Assembly: GCA_929200485.1 (NCBI GenBank)
Contig: CAKMZU010000209.1
Span: 1 to 6,492 of the forward strand
Length of the DNA stretch: 6,492 bases
Source of the DNA: an uncultured Gammaproteobacteria bacterium
Lineage (GTDB): Bacteria > Pseudomonadota > Gammaproteobacteria > Pseudomonadales > DT-91
Direction of reading: 5' to 3'
Part shown: in pieces, positions 5,678-6,492 of the stretch
Layout: the number at the start of each line of letters is the position of its first letter
How positions within the stretch are numbered: the stretch's first letter is position 1
Notes under the pieces: generated by a model
The model's input: the letters and a program-made list of their open reading frames with translations, nothing else
Databases searched by the model: none
What the model was told of the DNA's origin: nothing
Program-made: the position numbers and the translations under genes

Positions 5678-6301
5678 TTGTCAGCAAATACTTTTTCATG
5701 GAAGTATTTTTCTCCTTCTTTTCTTCTTACTTCTTTTCTAGCTCTGGCAGGGGGTACTAAAGGACAATTGTTAATTGACAAAGCAAGAGTCCCTATAGAG
5801 CCATGTTATGGATTGGGCTATTTCGGTATGGAATTGTGTTATCCCGATAAAATATGTTTTATGCAAAATAAGACTCGACCTCTTGAAAGGTTATCCTATG
5901 CTCTCCATTCTAAATATCACTCTTCTGTTCTTTGCCAAGATGAAATATTAAATAGTGCTATTGAAGCAATAGGTCTAATTGACTTGGGAGGACAAGCGAA
6001 AAAAGTATGTTATCGATCAAACAGGGAGACGTTGGATAGATTTAAGGAGTATAATCAATGCAGGAATAGTAAAAAACTATTGACATATAATCTGATTGTC
6101 GATAAGGGTGCTTGGGAAAAAATACATAGAAAAAATCATAAAAAAATATGGTATCGCCGAGACCGAAATGGGAACTGTCGTTTTTATTATGACATTGATT
6201 CAACGAAGAATTTCCAGCCATTGAAGCTAGGAATTACAGTCACAGCTCCAGAGGTTATCTTACCTCTTTGTGCGTTATGCTCTAGGTTTAAAACTTTCTG
6301 A
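5678..6301 (+). CDS. Cysteine-rich secreted protein of unknown function
   Basis: This gene encodes 207 residues if translation begins at the TTG at 5678, the only usual start codon in frame before Met51. There is no Shine-Dalgarno before it, only T-rich sequence. The true start may be the ATG at 5644 (GAGG two bases upstream), with one T fewer in the 5661-5670 run, giving 218 residues. The N-terminus is hydrophobic (FSPSFLLTSFLALA, 11-24) with a plausible signal peptidase site after ALA, so export is likely. The rest holds nine Cys (43, 54, 60, 86, 111, 128, 167, 198, 201), suggesting disulfides, and a basic Lys/Arg/Trp/Tyr stretch around 143-170. No family was recognised. It is AT-rich (20-22 GC per 60 bases in sampled lines, against 32 of 60 in an mrp line), hinting at separate origin. 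Its last 27 bp overlap the convergent flavin reductase-like gene, so the 3' end may be truncated or extended. Confidence 0.55.
   Translation: MSANTFSWKYFSPSFLLTSFLALAGGTKGQLLIDKARVPIEPCYGLGYFGMELCYPDKICFMQNKTRPLERLSYALHSKYHSSVLCQDEILNSAIEAIGLIDLGGQAKKVCYRSNRETLDRFKEYNQCRNSKKLLTYNLIVDKGAWEKIHRKNHKKIWYRRDRNGNCRFYYDIDSTKNFQPLKLGITVTAPEVILPLCALCSRFKTF
6250..6267. repeat. Hairpin at the convergent gene ends
   Basis: AGAGGT (6250-6255) pairs with ACCTCT (6262-6267) around a 6-nt loop. It lies 7 bp beyond the stop of the minus-strand flavin reductase-like gene, where a terminator would be expected, but no T-run follows on the minus strand and only TT follows on the plus strand. It also lies inside the 3' coding end of the orphan gene. 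Confidence 0.3.
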
Positions 6302-6492
6302 AATACCAGAAAAAACACCATTTCCCAGCCTTGCTAAAGGGTTGAAATTATTGGGATCAATGGTGATTCGTTTGCCATTGGAAGACTCGATGAGTGAATC
6401 GTTGATATAGATCGCTTTGATTTCAACAAAGAAGATCCCTTGCTTGTGGTCACCAATTTCCATGTGCTGATAAAGCTCGCAGCCTAATGCAA
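6275..6492 (-). CDS. Flavin reductase family protein, C-terminal part (cut by window edge)
   Basis: Seventy-one C-terminal residues are visible, entering open from the right edge and ending at TAA (6277-6275). The frame stays open past the internal Met at 6463, reading ALGCELYQH before it, so that Met is not the start. The pattern LYQHMEIGDH, then FFVEIKAIYI, then the terminal IDPNNFNPLARLGNGVFSGI matches the end of the flavin reductase-like FMN-binding split-barrel family, whose members typically read GDH...GEV and PL.RLG there. Such proteins are about 200 residues and bind FMN, either reducing flavin with NAD(P)H or serving as oxidoreductases of unassigned substrate; the visible part does not tell which. 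The 3' end overlaps the orphan gene convergently by 27 bp. Confidence 0.8.
   Translation of the reverse strand, partial: ALGCELYQHMEIGDHKQGIFFVEIKAIYINDSLIESSNGKRITIDPNNFNPLARLGNGVFSGISESFKPRA

Noticed and set aside
6275..6463. Flavin reductase-like frame as a complete 62-residue gene starting at 6463
   Set aside because: The frame stays open upstream to the window edge with family-like residues (ELYQH), so the Met is internal and the gene is cut by the edge.

Overview
This 6.5 kb window looks like a stretch of gammaproteobacterial chromosome. The markers are a bacterial MetG of E. coli-like architecture (four-cysteine zinc knuckle plus C-terminal tRNA-binding domain), an Mrp/ApbC with a fused N-terminal domain, a 188-residue proteobacterial Dcd and a SlyD with a His-rich tail. 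In E. coli metG and mrp are also divergent neighbours. Moderate GC in the core genes, small secreted orphan proteins and hairpin-rich spacers would fit a host-associated marine lineage such as Endozoicomonadaceae. That placement is a low-confidence impression, not something the sequence proves.

Layout. Positions 1-163 hold a possible frame-broken 3' end of a plus-strand gene. Positions 164-483 have no convincing gene but contain a 9-bp tandem repeat and several hairpins. metG lies on the minus strand (484-2505, or to 2556 with an alternative GTG start). Upstream of it on the same strand is an unrecognised gene for a small secreted protein (2572-3057). A divergent promoter region (3058-3164) carries a good sigma70-type promoter facing mrp. 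On the plus strand mrp (3165-4250) and dcd (4263-4829) form a tight pair, followed 41 bp later by slyD (4871-5362). Positions 5363-5643 are a second hairpin-rich spacer. An AT-rich, cysteine-rich secreted orphan gene follows (5678-6301), and its apparent 5' end is interrupted by a run of ten T. The window ends inside a minus-strand flavin reductase-like gene (6275-6492) that overlaps the orphan's 3' end convergently by 27 bp.

How the genes relate. metG (translation), mrp (Fe-S cluster carrier), dcd (dUTP/dTTP precursor supply) and slyD (folding and metal handling) are housekeeping genes with no single shared pathway. The mrp-dcd spacing suggests co-transcription. The two secreted orphan genes and the two structured spacers are the accessory part. 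No CRISPR array, intact transposase, tRNA or rRNA was seen. I do not see a clear new multi-gene system. The strongest unusual signal is the poly-T tract at 5661-5670, where losing one T would join an ATG at 5644 to the secreted orphan ORF.
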